64,000 nucleotides of DNA from the NCBI GenBank assembly GCA_963555705.1, contig OY743174.1, positions 24,927,608 to 24,991,607 of the forward strand, in the 5' to 3' direction. The notes under the pieces were generated by a model. The model was not told the origin of the DNA. It worked only from the letters and a program-made list of their open reading frames with translations, and searched no databases. Every line of letters begins with the position of its first letter. The first letter of the stretch is position 1. The position numbers and the translations under genes were made by a program. This document shows positions 1 through 11,853 of this stretch, one piece after another. This DNA comes from Ligustrum vulgare. Its lineage: Eukaryota; Streptophyta; Magnoliopsida; Lamiales; Oleaceae.

Positions 1-1730
1 CTAAAGGGGGCTGCACTTAATTATCCCACATATGACAAGGAGTTGTACTCACTTGTGCGCGCTTTGGAGACATGGCAACATTACTTGTGGCCACGGGAGT
101 TCGTGATACACACTGATCATGAATCCTTGAAGCATTTGAGGGGTCAAGCTAAGTTGAGTAAGAGACATGCAAGGTGGGTAGATTTCATCGAAACATTTTC
201 CTAAGTCATCCGGTATAAACAAGGTAAGGAAAATGTGGTGGCAAATGCATTGTCTCGAAGGTATGTTCTTTTAAATTCTTTGAATGCTAAACTGCTTGGA
301 TTTGAATATATCAAGGACATGTAAGCTAATGATCTGGATTTTTCTAGTATTTATGATTCATGTGGTAAAGGGGCTGTGGATAGGTTCTTTAAACATGATG
401 ACTACTTATTTCGGGAAAATAAATTGTGTGTCCCTAGGTGTTCAATGAGAGAGTTACTTGTGAGAGAGGCCCATAGTGGAGGTTTAATGGGTCATTTTGG
501 GGTTAAAAAGACCATCGAAATCCTGAGTGAACATTTCTATTGGCCTAAGATGAAGATTGATGTAGTTCGGGTTTGTAATCGATGCATTACTTGCAAGAAG
601 GAAAAATCTAGGATTAAACCCCATGGATTATATATGCCTTTACCCGTCCCTAGTGAACCTTGGGTCGATATCTCTATGCATTTTGTTTTGGGATTACCTA
701 GGACTAAGAAGGGAAGAGATTCTATTTTTGTGGTAGTAGATCGCTTTAGTAAAATGACACATTTCATACCATGACACAAAACTGATGATGCTACCAACAT
801 AGCTGATATTTTCTTTAGGGAAGTCGTGTGCTTACATGAGGTTCCTAAAAGTATAGTCTCGGATAGGGATGTTAAATTCCTTAGTCATTTTTGGAGAGTC
901 TTGTGGAACAAACTGGGAACAAAACTACTTTTCTCTACAACTTGTCACCCACAGACCGATGGACAGACCGAGGTAGTAAATAGGACAATGATTCAATTGT
1001 TGCGCACCGTAATCAATAAAAATCTGAAAAATTGGGAAGAGTGTTTACCATTTATTGAATTTGCATATAATAGAGCTATACATTCTACTACTTCTTGTTC
1101 ACCATTTGAAATTATTTATGGTTTTAATCCGCTAACACCATTGGATTTAATTCATTTACCTGTGAATGAACCTAGTAGTTTGGATGGAAAGAAAAATGCT
1201 GAAATGGTTAAATCACTCCACGACAAGGTGAGGTTGGCGATTGAAAAGAAAAATGAACATTATGCATCACATGCTAACAAAGGAAGAAAAAGCGTCATAT
1301 TTGAACCCGGTGATTGGGTTTGGGTACACTTGAGGAAGGAGCGGTTTCCAGAACAACGCAAATCAAAGTTACAACCGCGAGGAGATGGTCCATTCCAAGG
1401 ATTGAAAGGATCAACAACAATGCCTATAAATTAGATCTTCCTGGTGAGTATAATGTTTCGACTTCGTTTAATGTTTTTGATCTATCTCCGTTTGATGTAG
1501 GTATAGATTCGAGGTCGAATCCTTTTGAAGAGGGAGGGGATGATGTGATCCAGACCACGAATACAAGCCCGCTCAAAGATCCGATGATGATCAAAGAAGG
1601 ACCGATGACTCAATTACAAACGAAAAGGGCCAACGAAAATGGACAAGCTAGTACAAGAAACAATGACCAAAACAATGTTCGTGTCATCAAAAGAAGCAAG
1701 TTTCATGTTGGGACCGAGCCAAAACGATGA
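1..1730 (+). pseudogene. Ty3/gypsy (chromovirus-like) pol, RNase H-integrase part, decayed
   Basis: The reading frame enters from the left edge inside RNase H ([10 protein letters not shown], near 115) and continues through integrase. The integrase shows the zinc-binding His/Cys cluster (GLMGHFG...CNRCITC, about 490-600), the catalytic core (WVDISMHFV near 660, IVSDRDVKF near 850, DGQTEVVNR near 960) and the C-terminal [13 protein letters not shown] block near 1310. Known role: cDNA synthesis and chromosomal integration of a retrotransposon. The copy is dead: in-frame stops lie at 202, 322 and 772, and the frame shifts near 1400, after which the usual family ending (NVFDLSPFDVG...PFEEGGDDVI) continues in another frame to about 1730. 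The protease and reverse transcriptase lie left of the window or are lost. The family is clear; the exact lineage is inferred. Confidence 0.93.
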
Positions 1731-1774
1731 GTGGATCAACCTCATTCAAGCAGTCGAAGGAAATTGTGAAATTT

Positions 1775-2060
1775 CAAGAATTACGGCCGTAACATATACT
1801 CCTCACGGCCGTAACGAGTCTACTATGGAAAAACAGAAATTTTGAAGAATTGATTTTACAGTCGTAACTCACATTGTCACGGCCGTAATGAAGCCTCGGG
1901 CTGAAAACAAGAATTTCAGAAATAGACTTACGGCCGTAATGAAGCCTCGGGCTGAAAACAAGAATTTCAGAAATAGACTTACGGCCGTAAAAATATGTCT
2001 CACGGTCATAATGGTTAAGCTGTAAGATATTTACGGCCGTAAATAAAGTAGTTACGGCTG
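1775..2060. repeat. Cluster of TTACGGCCGTAA palindromes
   Basis: Six copies with a perfect CGGCCG core and three degenerate ones lie in under 300 bases. Most are flanked as TTA-CGGCCG-TAA, a 12-bp palindrome. The same word recurs at 33785-33970. Confidence 0.85.
1879..1980. repeat. Perfect 51-bp tandem duplication
   Basis: Two adjacent identical 51-base units (1879-1929 and 1930-1980), each beginning ACGGCCGTAATGAAGCC. Two of the CGGCCG palindromes sit in the units. Confidence 0.95.
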
Positions 2061-2436
2061 TAATGGCTAAAACGCGTAAATATTAATTTTTTATTTCTTT
2101 CCTTATTTTTAGGTATTTGTTTCCTAGTATAATTAAAACTCTTTAATCAGGTTTTGACCCTATTTATAGGGATGTAATTTTCATTATTAAGCACACAACT
2201 TTGATATTATAATTGAGAGGCTATTTTGCTTTCACAATCTTATTCTTCATTGAATAAAATTCGAACTTGCGAGTTATTCTTGTTTGTTCAAATCTCGGTG
2301 AGAATAATTATTGCTTGTGATCAAGAGGTCAATATATCCCAGTGATTGTATTGGTTGCTTGGTTCAATTAATTTTAATTGGATCCATAAATCGTGGTTCT
2401 TTGGCGTTCTTGGGTCGATTTCAATATTTTGTGGGT

Positions 2437-4730
2437 TGCGTAGCTACAATTGCTACGTGGTTTGCATCACGCCTTCTTGATACAACTGCTTTAGCAACAC
2501 ATTGCGCGACACCCCTCTTTTCCTACCTTCCATCTCCAAATTTATTTCTTCCTCGATGTTTGTCATGCCATCGTCCTCTTCTTCATAATCTACCTCTTGA
2601 GACGTTTGGCCCTCTTCACATATCAACCCGCAGGCTGCTCCTTCATTTTCTCCACCTTCATCTCCTATATCCTCTTTGCTCCTAAACTCGTTGGCCAGTA
2701 TATAGTTATTGGCCATAACTGGAGGTAATGTCCCGAACTGAATGTTTGTGGCTCACTCTGGTTCCTCTTCGTCTCTTTCTTCTTTGCTGCGCTCAAACTT
2801 CGATTTCCCAGTGGGACTTCCAGACTCTTTCTTCACCGATCCCTCTGTGATGTTCCCTTTGTCACTATCAAATTCACTTTGGTCTGCTTCCCGAGTTAGC
2901 CTTGGCGCATCTAGGGGCAACATTCCCTGTTGTCGCCTCATCATTCTGTCGTAGTTCCTCTGAAAACACATTTGCTGTGTCCTTTTCATCTCATTGAAGG
3001 GCACGACTCGTCTCGTGTTGTACTGGAATGAATGCCAAACATTTGATTATCGTGGCTGCGGCCTAAATGTTTTCCTGTGATTTGTTGGTCATAGTTGCCT
3101 TTCTTGATACAGTTTTCCATGTGTATCCGGGTCTCGCCCCCTATTGGGCTGAAAACTTGGCACAACTCTGGGATGAGTGTGAAAACTTTGCATTGTTTCC
3201 TTCCACAGACTTACTCACTTCTTCCTTGCATCTATCACATAAGACACCCCTGTCTCCTTGGTATTCTTTTCCCTTGAGTCGTTTAAACACTTTGGGATGT
3301 TGTTGTTCATCTTCTACTCCATCATCAATCACCAGTTTGAACTTTGGAAATTTCTGGGAAAAATCAGTTGCCATCATGTTCACTCTAAGCGTTTGTGGGA
3401 AGGGGTTCTCGTCCACCTCCATCTTTTTCTTAGGCTCAAGCGTGATCCTCCCTGACTCGATGGCTTCCTGCAACACGTACCAGAAAACCAAACAATTGTT
3501 AGTCGTATGAGACCATGCATTATTCCATTTACAATATTTTTTTCCCTTAGTTTGTTCAGGGTTTGGCAACTTATACTTATCACTCAACTTGATTTGCTTA
3601 TCCTTATACAACTTATTGAATATAAGGTCCGCCTTACTAACGTCGAATGAAAATATCTTAGCCTTCTTATTTTCCTCTCCTAAAGGCTCGTCTTTTACTA
3701 TCGTGTCAGACTTTACTGCCAGAGGACAAGAATATGGGTCCCCTTTGACTAGCTCGGCCAAGCATACTTCGGCCTGGTCAACGTATCCGTCACCAATGGT
3801 GTGTATATCAAAGTTTGGGTCTCTGTAAAAGGTCCCTTTGCTAGAATTTTTCATTTGCTCTTCTTCTCTCAGCAGACGCTCATATCTTATTACATTAGTG
3901 CTCAATTGTAATAGGTCAGGGAACTTCATATCCTAGAATTTTTTCTTGAGGTCAAAATTCAGGCAACTATGAGCGATTCTAACGAATTCTTTTTCCGACA
4001 GGGGTACAAAGTATTTACTCCTGGCCACTCAGCGGACATTTTCCTTAGATTGGCCAAATCGGCCAAAGTCACCTCAGATTCCGTTTTATAGAACTGGGCG
4101 TGGAACAGTTGTTCTAATTGTTTCCACGTTTGCATAGAATTCGCTGGCAGGTTAATGAACTAAGAGAAAGCCATCCATGTCAAGGAATTTGGGAAAAGCC
4201 TCATCTTATGATAATCAGTCACCTCACCACACTGCAACGTGAATCACCCTATGTGTTCTGGCGTGGTGACCTCCCCCAAACCAGTGAATAAAGAGAATTC
4301 TGGCACCTTTAACCCCTAGGCCACGGATAGGCTTGATCCACCCAATCAGGGTATAGCTTAGTGTAAGTCGGCCTAACATAAGGACGCATCCCCACTGCCA
4401 TTTGATCTCGCACCATCTGAGCGACTTGATCCATTAACAAAACATTGGGATCATAAGGGAATCCTATAGGTTGGTTTCCCCTTGGTGGTGCTTGTGGCCT
4501 AAAGTTTGGCACAGGATTTGGTAAAGGAGTTGGAGCGTAATTACCATTGGTGAAGTTGTTGTTATTGTTCCCTCCATCGTTAAAATGTGGAACATTTTGT
4601 CCATTATTTTGGACACTATTCCGAGGTATTGGGTTACTCCCCAAGTTCAGAACTGGGTCACTCCCCAAATTCGAAGTGGGTTTCCCCCAAGTTTGGCATT
4701 GGATTACTCACCAAATTTGAAGTTGGGTTA
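2437..4730 (-). pseudogene. Tat/RIRE2-like Ty3/gypsy gag, C-terminal part
   Basis: Read on the minus strand, this is the gag and gag-pro linker of a Tat-clade Ty3/gypsy element. The segment 3929-3141 keeps the family block FDVSKADLIFNKLYKDKQIKL followed by a His/Cys-rich stretch (KKYCKWNNAWSHTTNNC), a known signature of this gag family. The stretch 4668-4309 is Pro/Asn-rich and comes before it. Downstream pieces (3004-2753, 2716-2453) are acidic linker. Stops and frame changes between 3930 and 4309 break the gag core. Gag forms the particle that packages the element RNA. The coding sequence is split from its N-terminal part (7153-7690) by the insertion 4731-7147, and the pol region is missing at the 2437 edge. 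Confidence 0.85.
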
Positions 4731-7147
4731 TGTAGCGTCCCGAGTTCTAATTACCCGGTTCACCACGTCATTGTCTGATCTAACTTTTAAAATAATATTT
4801 TAGCCGAAGAAATAATTGAAATTCATCTTTGGCAACATTAAATAAACTGTAATGGTCGATAAAATTGAAAACATTTATGAAACAATTCGAAATAATAATC
4901 GAGCCATTAATATTGTAAAGCAATTGACAATGTCATAATTTCTCAAATAACTGAAATTCTCAAAATTTTTCCATGGTTGGAAATACGGAAATCATTAAAG
5001 TAAGACTTTCAACCCTTTAACGACTATTGCCACAATCATCCATCACTTGCCACCCTCTCCGAAATCTGCAAATGTTGTTGAAAATAGACATGAGCATTTC
5101 ATAGAAATACTCGGTAGACTCATCGCCAATTAATTAATCTACAATATAATTGAACACATAAATGCAGGCTCTTTAAAAATCATAGGGTGTGAGTTGCTCT
5201 TCTTGTGCATTAAAGCACTTGGCTTCTTTTTGAAAATCATAGGCTCTTTAGAAATCATAGGGTGTGGGTTGCTCTACTCGTCTCGTGCACATAAGACACG
5301 TATGTTATGCATAACATCATCATTTACCTTGTAGCGGATTGGGCTCCCTCAAGGGACCTTTTCCCAATCTTGCCCGCATACTCATATCATACTCATATCA
5401 TCATTATTCTTGACGAGGGAATACAGGCTCGTTTTCATAAAAATGACTTTTCACAAGTCACATAACGTACACATTCACATGCAATCATAATTTAAATCAA
5501 TTAATAGGGGCGAGTCTACCTTAAACTTGACGAGTGCAAAGTTGAGCGGGAACGACTTCAATTCTTTAATTCTCCCTACGCTTCGTCTAGCCAATTAGAA
5601 AAAAAGTTAAATTAGTCCTTTGAAATTTATAGTTTAAAAATGATAATTTACAATTTGGGGATTGAAATTGATATTTTGAAAGTTGAGGGACTAAAACGAG
5701 TAATTTGAAAGTTGAGGGACTAAAATGAATACTTTGAAAGTTGAGGGACTGAAATGAATACTTTTCAAAAGTTGGGTCGGAGCTCAAAGCGAATATTAAA
5801 CTAGAAGGTATGAAATAGTTGATTTTAAAAATGGAGTGACTAATTAAATCCTTTAAAAACTTATGGACTGAAATTATAAGTTTTAAAGCTAAAAGTGCCG
5901 AATTAAATCAATTTTGGAACTTAGGGACTAAATTGCAATTTCCATAAAATCAAAAATTATTAAAAACAAAATTTCTCTCCCTCTCCATTCGCGTTCTTCA
6001 GAGACAGAGAGAGAGGCGGCGAGAGACGGAGGTGCGATGGGTCTCTGCCGGCGTTAAGCACCGGTGATATCACGGCGGTATCACCGCCGTCGAGTGGCGG
6101 TGACCAAGAGGAGAGGACTGAAACAAAAACAAGTTTTTGGGGCTGAAACCGAGGATAAACCGAGGCAAAACGAAGCTTAAATCGTTGTGTATTCCGGCGG
6201 TAAAACTGGCACCACTCCGGTCGAAGAAGCGGCGGTGGAAGGTGAGTAGCTTGGGTAAGTTATTTTTGGTTTTGGGTTTGATTTGGGGATGGTTTGGGAC
6301 TGGGCAGTAGAGGCGATGGGGTTGTGCGGTGGTGACGGTTTGGAGTTGAGTTGCTGTGAAGATGGGTTGAGAACTTGGTTGCTGGAAATGGGATTGCGAT
6401 GGAGTTGGGAGGAGGCTGCTAGTGGAGGTGAGTTGGAGGTGGCGGTGGTGCTCGTGGAAGTGGGTTGTGCAGTGGGTGCGAAAAATGGAGGTGGTGCTGC
6501 TGCTGCAGGGGGTGGTGGTTCTTGGTCTTGCTGGAGGTTGGCCGAGACTGCAATGGGGCTGAGTTGGTTGCAGTGGTTGGTCAGTGGCTGCGTTGGGGGC
6601 GGAGGTATACTGCAGTGGTGGGGGTAATGGTGATGGTGATGGTGAAGGAGAAGAAGGGCATTACCTTGCTGGAGTGGAGACTGAAATTGGAGCTGGAGCT
6701 TGAACATGGACGGTTTGGGGTGATGCTGAGATGGGTTTGGTGGATCATGGTTGTGGGGTGTGGTGATGTATAAAGAGGGGTTGGGAAATGTGAGAGTATG
6801 GTATGAGATTGATGTGATAGGTTGGAGTTGGTGTGAAATCTTGACAAGCGATGCACGTAGTTCGAGAAAAATGATACGCGTGAATTAACTGGGTCGGAAA
6901 AGATTCTGTTGAAATGAGCTGATGGAATTTAATATGATTTTGAAAATAATAATTTGAATAAATAATTAAAATAATAAAATTTTGGAAATTCGAAATTTAA
7001 TTTAAAATCGAACGAATCGATAATTCTCGATTTGGCTAGACGAACGCGTCGTGAAGTTAACTTAAAAATGAGCGAGATCCCAGCGACACGGTTTTTGGAA
7101 ATTTTAAAATAATTATTTAATCGCTTGGAAAGTTCTTGGTCGCTACA
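4731..7147. mobile_element. 2.4 kb solo-LTR-like insertion in gag, target duplication GGTTA
   Basis: The insert begins TGTAGCGTCC and ends GGTCGCTACA, so it has TG...CA ends and inverted tips. It is flanked on both sides by GGTTA (4726-4730 and 7148-7152), the 5-bp duplication expected of LTR integrases. It contains no gag or pol frame. Inside are repeats of the phrase GTTGAGGGACTAAAA (5640-5950), common in long plant gypsy LTRs, and a GC-rich segment (6000-6250). The reading frames at 6177-6856 are low-complexity Ser/Pro/His or Gly/Trp runs and are not called as genes. A solo LTR left by LTR-LTR recombination is the simplest reading; a large non-autonomous unit is the alternative. Confidence 0.8.
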
Positions 7148-7152
7148 GGTTA

Positions 7153-7690
7153 CCCCTCAAATTTGAAGTTGGGTTATCCCCCAAGTTTGGCACTGGATTA
7201 CTCCCCAAGTTGGAAGTTGGGTTACGGAGGTTTGGCACTGGATTCCCCCCCAAGTTTGAAGTGGACGGCCCAAAAGGCCATTCTATCCCCTGATTTGGAC
7301 TTGAGGTTGGAGAACTGTGTCCTACAATCGTCCTGGATTGAAAATGATGTCCTATATTTGGGAAGGTTGATTGAACAACTTGGCCTGTCAACTTATTCAT
7401 ATTATCATGCAACATTTTTAGTTGTTTGGCCATATTATCAAATTGTTCTTTCTCTCTTTGAATAAACTTTTCCATATTATGGACATATTACAGATTTACC
7501 TGTTCAACCACGTCTTGAGCGAGTTCACCGAACAGCACGCGCATGGTTCGAGGATTCAAATCCTTCATGGGTTCATAACGGCTATGACTCTCTCCCTCTG
7601 TTCCTGGAGGACTTTGTTCCTATTCATATCTTTCAATTATAGACGGGAGATGATGGCTTGCTGTTCCTTGTCGGAATTCTTGTGAGGCAT
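7153..7690 (-). pseudogene. Tat/RIRE2-like gag, N-terminal part
   Basis: The minus-strand ATG at 7690-7688 starts MPHKNSDKEQQAI, which closely resembles the gag start of the second Tat element at 33625 (MSHKNFDKEP), supporting this start. The frame stops after about 17 codons. It resumes in another frame at 7475 with a charged helical stretch (MEKFIQREKEQFDNMAKQL) and a degenerate Asn/Pro/Leu repeat (NPVPNLG, NPTSNLG) that carries on across the 4731-7147 insertion into 4668. The repeat is visible at DNA level as recurrent CCCCAAGTTTGG. Confidence 0.8.
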
Positions 7691-7726
7691 GATGGTTCAC
7701 TTCGTATCTTCAAAAACACACCAAAT

Positions 7727-7746
7727 TGTCCCACCGGGCGTACCAA
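7727..7746 (-). other. Primer binding site of the Tat-type element
   Basis: On the minus strand TGGTACGCCCGGTGGGAC follows the LTR end with a gap of two or three bases. TGG at the start matches a tRNA CCA tail. The second Tat element has the similar TGGCTCGCCCGATGGGAC at 33571. Confidence 0.75.
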
Positions 7747-7748
7747 AC

Positions 7749-8416
7749 TGTTTCGCGCGGAAGTCACCTCGCTAACAATTACCAAAGGGGGATCAGAAGA
7801 ATGTGTAAGGAACAAACCTCTCGAGACAAAGTCCCAACGAGGGGTGCTATATTTATGAAGATTATAGTGAAGACAAAACACCTTCAAGGGGCGCAAGCAC
7901 ACAAATTACACTAAGAGTTTGATGATAAAAGTAAAGATAAAGGAAATTACATATTCTCTTGTTGAGATTTGATTGATTGGTCCTTCTAAATGACTAAGTT
8001 TTTACAATATATACAAATGCACGAACTTCCTTCAACCGCTGCCAATATTTGAATCTTCGGTTTGCCGTCTTGATTTGTAACACTTGCATGGATTAATTTG
8101 CTTCCTCCACGTTGTATAACCATCACCCACGTCCTTGTAACATCTGCTTGCTACGTCGCTCTAAGTAACCTCCACAATTCGTCATTTCAACTGCCACCTT
8201 CATCAACAACTGGCTATGTGATCATAAGACAAGTATCAAAACTGCTTCTACTTGCTTAGTCGCCCGACTGCTTCATCGCTCGCCCTGTCGCCCAAATATC
8301 CTAGCTACCATACAATCGCCCAATCGTCCAATTTCTTACCTATAATGAGCCCTTAACGCTGTGCCTCTTTTATTTTGGGCCAATGTTTAGGCCTCTTGTA
8401 TTTTTGGGCGTCAACA
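7749..8416 (-). mobile_element. 5' LTR of the Tat-type element (668 bp)
   Basis: On the minus strand the LTR starts TGTTGACGCCC (8416) and ends GCGCGAAACA (7749), just before the primer site. The last 150 bases align by eye with the end of the LTR at 33567, including CACCCCTCGTTGGGACTTT and GTTCCTTACACAT. The 3' partner LTR is not in the window. Confidence 0.75.
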
Positions 8417-8803
8417 TGTGTTAACTAATAAAAATTATTAATTATACTACCTTAGTTATTTAAGTCTTTACTCAAGTGTTAATTTTCAGTGTGTTTGTGC
8501 GATTGTCACTTGTGAGCCCTATATTCACCTTGAGTAAATTGTGAATTGTGATTATTGGTGTATGCGTTGTGATTTGTAAATTGAGATTTATATAGTTTAT
8601 TGATATTAGTAATATTATTTAAATTAATTATTTAGTTAAATGATAATAAATCTTTGCGACTTTCGACGGTCAATGGTGGCTATAGCTGAACTATACTCCT
8701 AGATCCGACAGTGTTTGTGGGTAACCATTTACTTGTATAAGTGGAAGAGTCGAGTACATAGTTATCATATCCTATTAGGATAATGACCCGAATAAAGCAC
8801 TAA
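8417..8803. other. Intergenic, nothing recognised
   Basis: AT-rich sequence between the Tat LTR and the first MITE. I see no coding frame, repeat or motif in it. Confidence 0.5.
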
Positions 8804-9474
8804 GGTGGCGTTCTGTTTGTATTCAATTTTGTATTTTCATTTTCGAAAATGTTTTGTGTTTCCTGTTTTTATTTTTGTTTTCAAATTTGCTGAAAACGAG
8901 TTTGGTCTGTCATTTTTGAAAATTGTTTTTGAAAATGAAAAAGTTAGAAAACACGTTCTGTTTGAAATTTTGCAGAACACTACTTAAGCTATTTTCAATT
9001 AATTTTCTTGTAGAATACTATCACCAGAATCCATTTATTAAGACATTTTTTGAAATATAACAACAAGAATTTTCACTGAATTTTTTTTTTTTTTGTAATG
9101 TTGATATTGAATTCAATAAAAATTTATTTAAATTTAGTTCCAAATTAGAATAATTCTCCCTCTATATATATATATATATATTTAGGCTTAGTTCTAAGTT
9201 AGGATAATTCAAAAAAAAAAACTTTATATTAAATTTAGTTCCAAGTTAGGATAATTCTTTAAAAAAAAAAAAAAAATTCCAAAACGCGTTTTCTGCGTTT
9301 TGAACATTTTTTGTTGAAATATACACAAACGAGGTTTTGGACGTCTTGCATTTTGTGTACAAACTTTTTTTGGTTTTCCAAAATAGGTTTTCGAAAATGA
9401 TAAAGAGAACGCATTTTTAGTATTTTCGAAAATAAAAACAGAAAACGACCTCAAAACAGCAAAGAGAACAGACC
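8804..9474 (+). mobile_element. PIF/Harbinger-type MITE, family M1, copy 1 (671 bp)
   Basis: Starts GGTGGCGTTCTGTTTG and ends GCAAAGAGAACAGACC, imperfect inverted ends. TAA flanks it at 8801-8803 and 9475-9477. No coding capacity. Copies 2 and 3 share both ends and inner blocks such as TTTTCGAAAATG. Compared with them this copy lacks about 190 bases of the interior near 9020. Confidence 0.85.
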
Positions 9475-9477
9475 TAA

Positions 9478-9511
9478 GCTTCTGTTTGGTAAAAAAACTA
9501 TAAATAAAAAA
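9478..9511. repeat. Left part of an older MITE split by the CACTA element
   Basis: CTTCTGTTTGGTAAAAAAAC resembles the start of the unsplit relative at 17430 (CTCCGTTTGGTAAAAAAAAA). The matching right part is at 15006-15127. Confidence 0.5.
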
Positions 9512-10895
9512 TACTAGTACAAATTTGCCCAAAAAATAATATTATACGCGTCGCATACCGACACCTACAAAAGGATGGTGGCAATTTTGTAAATATGAGA
9601 TACAATATATGCGTCGATTGCTAACTTATAACCGATGCATATTGCAAAGGCGTCGGTTGTTGGAAGAATCGACACCTATACACGTTAAAAAGGTGTCGAT
9701 TGTTCTAACAACCGATGATCCTTACAAAATGCCTCGGTTGTTTAAACAACCAATGCGTATTCCTTAATTTGTACTACACGTGTAGGTTATTCTAAGAACT
9801 GACGCATATAGTTATGGGTTTTCTGCTAAAACCCAAACCTTATACTTTTTTCCTTTCTCTTCTCATCACACTCCGAACCCTTCTCTTCTCAGCTAACCTG
9901 CCGCCGCTCTCACGCCACCACCACCCCTCTCTCTTTCTCGCTCTCTCTCTACCAACCGCCACCGTCCAGCTCTCACACAACTCGCGGCGTGTGCCACTTC
10001 ACGCCACCCACCACCACCTCGCTCTCTCTCTCTCTCCCCCCTCCCTCCCTCTACTTGCCAGCTACCATCCCTCTACCACCACCCCCATTCTCTTTACATA
10101 GTCGTCGCTGCTACCAGAACCATGGTAATACTTCTCATTTCCATTCTCTTCAATTACTAGAGAGAGTGTGTGTGTGTATTAAATTTTACAATTTCAATTA
10201 GTTAATTGATTTTGTTAGTTTGTGATTCAATTTATGATTTTATATGCTATTTGGTTTAAATGAACTTTTTATTAGTTTAGTTTGAATGTTAATTTGAGAT
10301 TGTTGATTTTGTGTTAGTAGATGGATACATTGTCATTTTTTAATTATTAGAGTTTTATTGAAATTGTAGAATGTTAAGTTATGAAATCTTAGTTTGAATT
10401 TTGAAGTAATGAATAAGTGATGATTATGAGATATATATAGATAAGTGAATTCTTTGAGATGTTTTGCACATATTGAAGGTTTTGGTGAATTAATTTAGTT
10501 TGAATGTTATTTTTTATATTTTATATAAAGAGTAATTGATTATAGACTTTTGATGTTGAGGAGTTGAGAATTGATTTTGGATTAATTTGGAAGTAGTAGA
10601 TGATGTTGAAGTTTGACTAGAATTGTGTTTGACTTTTGGATATGTTGAGGTTGAATATTTTGGTTTTATTGTGGTATTTTGATTCCCCCTGCAAGTTGGT
10701 TAAGTCGAATTTATATGGGAGATTCTACCGAAATTTCTGTAGGATTTTATAAATAAAAAATGAAAATTATAATTTAAAATTCTTGTATATGATTTCAAAT
10801 TTTAATATATAATTGATTTAAAATTCTATAATGAAATTTTTTAACTCAAAATTAATATATTTTTTAATTATATCTTCAAATATAGGTTGTTAAAT

Positions 10896-11130
10896 ATGGA
10901 TCGGGGTTGGATGTATGGTAGATGTAATACGTATGAATATGTAAAAGGGGTTGAAGAGTTCATGAAATGTGCAGAGAAACACAAAATAAAGAAAGCCGAA
11001 ACAATGATTTTCTATCCTTATTGTGATTGTAAGAATTTGAGAAAGTTTCGTAATTTTGTATAAGTGAAGAGTCATTTTATTCATCATAGATTTAAGGAAT
11101 GTTATACACGATGGATATGACAAGGCGAGA
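10896..11130 (+). pseudogene. CACTA TNP2 transposase, N-terminal associated domain remnant
   Basis: Starting at the ATG at 10896 the frame reads MDRGWMYGR...EEFMKCAEKHK...MIFYPYCDCKNLRKF, the zinc-finger-like transposase-associated domain of plant TNP2 proteins, about 75 residues. Stops interrupt it near 11060 and 11120 (before VKSHF and after CYTRWI). A further piece at 11376-11450 (LKAKNRWSDKSFTALMEV) matches the next conserved block of the family. The DDE core that should follow is absent. In an intact element the protein binds the subterminal repeats and cuts the ends. Confidence 0.8.
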
Positions 11131-11457
11131 GTATGCTTCTTAGGATGAGAGCACTGGTGACAATGATGGCGATCGGTAGGAGAATAATTTGAGCAATATT
11201 GGTGAGAATGATGTGAAAAATGATGAGAATGATATGATGACGAAATGATGCGTGATATACAAGGGGATTTCATTGAAAACTCTCATATATTCGATAGCTA
11301 GTTCAATTATTCTGAAGATCCTTTGTTTTTTTATTGTAATAAATTCACAAAATTGTCTGCTGTGTCAAATTACATAACTTGAAAGCAAAGAATAGATGGA
11401 GTGATAAGAGTTTCACGGCATTAATGGAAGTAGATTCCTTGTCATCTCACCTAAGTC

Positions 11458-11700
11458 TTGTTGGTGAGAATAGTGGTAAGCAAGATGGTTTTTCAATCCG
11501 GACCCAAGACTATGGTGCATCATCAACCACTCCGGGCCGATCATGTTAAGGTGTCCATTGATGATGCTACACATGGTAGAGAAATGTTCCTTCTTCCAAT
11601 GTCATCTCAATACTACATCACAGTGGGGGAAGTTATTGGAAACTTCTTTCAATGCCCTAAAGAGTTAGTGGTTTTTTAAGAGATAATAATATTTAGTTAC
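11458..11700 (+). pseudogene. CACTA-associated ORF fragment
   Basis: The frame at 11458-11679 ends VGEVIGNFFQCPKELVVF, resembling the TVGEAxGxFVxWPKxLV block found after the transposase in many plant CACTA elements. The upstream part (VSIDDATHGREMFLLPMS) fits the same region. It is short and leads towards the protease-like segment beyond the solo LTR. I know no defined biochemical function for this block. Confidence 0.6.
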
Positions 11701-11853
11701 ATAAAAGTGTCTTTCAATATTAATTTATTTTAAATGTGTATTAGAAAAATGTATGATTGTAGGAAGAGGCACCAAAACAGGTAAAAAGAACTAATAAAGA
11801 AAAAAAGCCTCAGAGTTTCGAAATGTCATTTACCCGACGACGTGAGATTGTTG

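Larger units (their letters stand above)
1731..2436 (+). mobile_element. 3' tail and LTR-like end of the gypsy element
   Basis: This follows directly on the pol frame and holds no gene. The first half (1775-2075) carries repeated TTACGGCCGTAA palindromes. The second half (about 2090-2436) is AT-rich LTR-like sequence with a TATAGGG region near 2165 and a polyadenylation-like AATAAAA near 2254. The right edge is placed near 2436, where a minus-strand gag frame of another element begins. No target duplication can be shown because the left end is outside the window. Confidence 0.55.

Noticed and set aside
6177..6856. Frames of 91-176 aa on both strands
   Set aside because: Composition is Ser/Pro/His or Gly/Trp low complexity from GGTGGT-type DNA inside the LTR-like insertion.
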